This document shows, in pieces, positions 62,407 through 64,000 of a stretch of 64,000 bases of DNA; positions within the stretch are counted from its first letter, which is position 1; the number at the start of each line of letters is the position of its first letter. The position numbers and the translations under genes were made by a program. This stretch comes from Wuchereria bancrofti (lineage: Eukaryota > Nematoda > Chromadorea > Rhabditida > Onchocercidae). The stretch covers positions 7,852,866 to 7,916,865 of the forward strand of contig SSBO01000012.1 of the NCBI GenBank assembly GCA_005281725.1, in the 5' to 3' direction. Below the pieces are notes generated by a model. It saw only the letters and a list, made by a program, of their open reading frames with translations. It did no database searches and was not told the DNA's origin.

Positions 62407-64000
62407 ATGGTTAGTATTCCCGATTTTATTTAGTCATACGCAGAATTGCAACGGATATGTGTTTTGTAACCATTTAGTAAAAGTCTTTTTTTTTTTCGTT
62501 ACTAATATAATTCTTTGTTCCTTCCTATGTCTATTTTAGGTGACTATTGTGTCAAAACTTGATACAGCCCATCGCCTTACTATCGTAAGTTCACTATCCA
62601 TATATTTTACTTTGTCCGTATATCTATGTAGAAGCGCTTAATGCATAACAGTTGCGGTCGTTACGTCATTTAATGCTGTTTTTCGCTGATAGAACTACGT
62701 CGCAATAATAAGAGAATTATATTACATTTTCTGGACTTGTAGGGACCTAACTTAGTAGAATTCTACGCAGAATGGATTTGTATATTTATTTTCTCATTTT
62801 GATTCTTGGTATTAGATCTGGTGGTAAGTCGAACCGTTTAGGCTGAGCTGTTCGAAATATATGGGTAAAGGAAATTATCATCAGCAGTCATCATATGTAT
62901 CCATTAATTTATTTCTGTTGCGTTGTTATTGTTTTCCTAAGAAACTTTTTCTTTTCAGCATGACGCTCAAATGAATTATTATGGTACTCGACTTGCTACT
63001 TGTTCCAGTGATAATTTAATTAAAATATTTGAGGTTCATTATATTTTTTCGGGGTGAATTTATGTTTGAGATATGAAAAATGTAAGTGATTAATCCTACA
63101 GGAAGGGGACTGAATTCGTAGGAACGTTTTGGAGTCAGTGAAATATGTGGTGCTAAAAAAACAAATGGTTGGTCTTGTTCGAATCACGTTTATTTTTTTT
63201 TTTTGTAGATCTTACCCGTTGAAATAATAGTTTATTACAGCTAAAACCGTCAGGGCAAACGTATCCTTCCGCTGAATTGAATGGTCATACCGGTCCAGTC
63301 TGGCAAGTATCGTGGGCGCATCCGAAATTTGACAACGTTTTAGCCTCATGCTCATATGACAAGTAAGAAATCAAGTCACAAGTAGTTACATTGTTGTCAA
63401 TTTAAATCAAGAAATACATAGGAATATGTACCTCGGCAATGCATATCACACTATCCCAAGCATATTATTGCATGTTGCAATGTTCCGAGTATATTATTGA
63501 CTTTCATGCTTTGGTTTCATTTTGTCATTTGTTTACGATTCATGAAATTCAGTTATATGCACATATGAGCTTTCATTTAAATATTAATCTTGATAACCTT
63601 AATAATGTCATGGTGATTGAATCCATCGGTGTCATTATACTGCTGTTTAATATGAAATTATAGGCGAGTTATCATTTGGAAAGAGATTTCTGGCAAATGG
63701 CAAAGAATTTATGAATGGAACCATCACGATGCAAGCGTTAATTCGATAAGTTGGGCACCTCACCAATTTGGTCTTACGTTAGCTTGTGCTTCTACTGATA
63801 CTGCAGTATCCTTATTGATCTTCAATAAAGCAAAAATTTGGACACATCAATTGATTGCTAAAGCTCATGAACAGGTATATGAATTCTCTAAGTTTGGATT
63901 GGAGGAGTGAATCGGAACCCTGTACATATCTTTTCGGAGAGAGGTACTGTGTTTTACAACTTTGAAGTTAGGCATTTTTGAGTTGGAATATAAAGCATTT
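62407..64000 (+). CDS. sec13: Sec13, WD40 protein of COPII and the nuclear pore (5' part)
   Basis: Exons 62407-62409 (start codon only), 62540-62584, 62959-63033, 63241-63362, 63664-63874; phases 0/0/0/2/0; the gene runs off the window. Sec13 pairs with Sec31 in COPII coats and with Nup145C/Nup96 in the nuclear pore Y complex (C. elegans npp-20). Sequence evidence: [15 protein letters not shown], then the blade [20 protein letters not shown] with [21 protein letters not shown] with [19 protein letters not shown], and [15 protein letters not shown] with [13 protein letters not shown], all highly typical of Sec13. The start codon stands alone before a GTTAGT donor, with the second residue Val from exon 2. 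An upstream alternative start was not seen. The final 126 bases of the window are intron. Confidence 0.92.

Overview
The window is AT-rich (roughly 70% A+T) eukaryotic DNA with many short exons, introns of about 50 to 3,300 bp with nematode-style acceptors (TTTTCAG / TTTTAG), and acceptor sites placed a few bases upstream of start codons as expected for spliced-leader trans-splicing. Gene content (Sec13, TOMM70, ARL6IP5/PRAF3, a DUF1248-type acetyltransferase, a calmodulin-like protein) and gene spacing fit a parasitic, probably filarial/spirurid, nematode. The species is an inference. No prokaryotic features, CRISPR, intact transposon or tRNA gene was recognised.

Layout. 2.2-3.8 kb, minus: a small ankyrin-repeat gene. 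9.3-13.4 kb, minus: a 162-residue four-EF-hand, calmodulin-like protein whose separate first exon supplies a myristoylation/palmitoylation-type N-terminus. 20.3-32.1 kb, minus: a gene of about 20 exons for a roughly 1,080-residue protein with an acidic N-terminus, a central tandem array of RK(T/S)S units, an SPSPVR segment, a Tyr/Ser/Arg-rich region and a short C-terminal coiled coil. I could not assign it to a family. 38.1-40.9 kb, plus: a decayed prenylcysteine oxidase-like pseudogene. 43.0-47.7 kb, plus: tomm-70, resolved to 13 exons with consistent phases. 51.6-52.5 kb, plus: a three-exon orphan gene of 130 residues. 52.9-54.7 kb, plus: the C-terminal part of a DUF1248/GNAT-like protein with no visible N-terminus. 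55.4-58.8 kb, minus: a vezatin-like membrane protein. 59.7-60.9 kb, minus: ARL6IP5/PRAF3. 62.4 kb to the window end, plus: the 5' part of sec13.

The stretches 3.8-9.2, 13.6-20.2 and 32.2-38.1 kb show no convincing coding sequence, only AT-rich DNA, microsatellites and small duplications. The genes do not form an obvious pathway. Sec13, ARL6IP5 and TOMM70 are housekeeping membrane-trafficking or organelle-import genes. The ARL6IP5 and vezatin-like genes lie in tandem on the minus strand and could in principle be an operon. Exon boundaries were derived by hand from splice-site motifs and phase continuity; they are strong for tomm-70, the EF-hand gene, ARL6IP5, the ankyrin gene and sec13, and weaker near the 3' end of the large minus gene and the 5' end of the vezatin-like gene.
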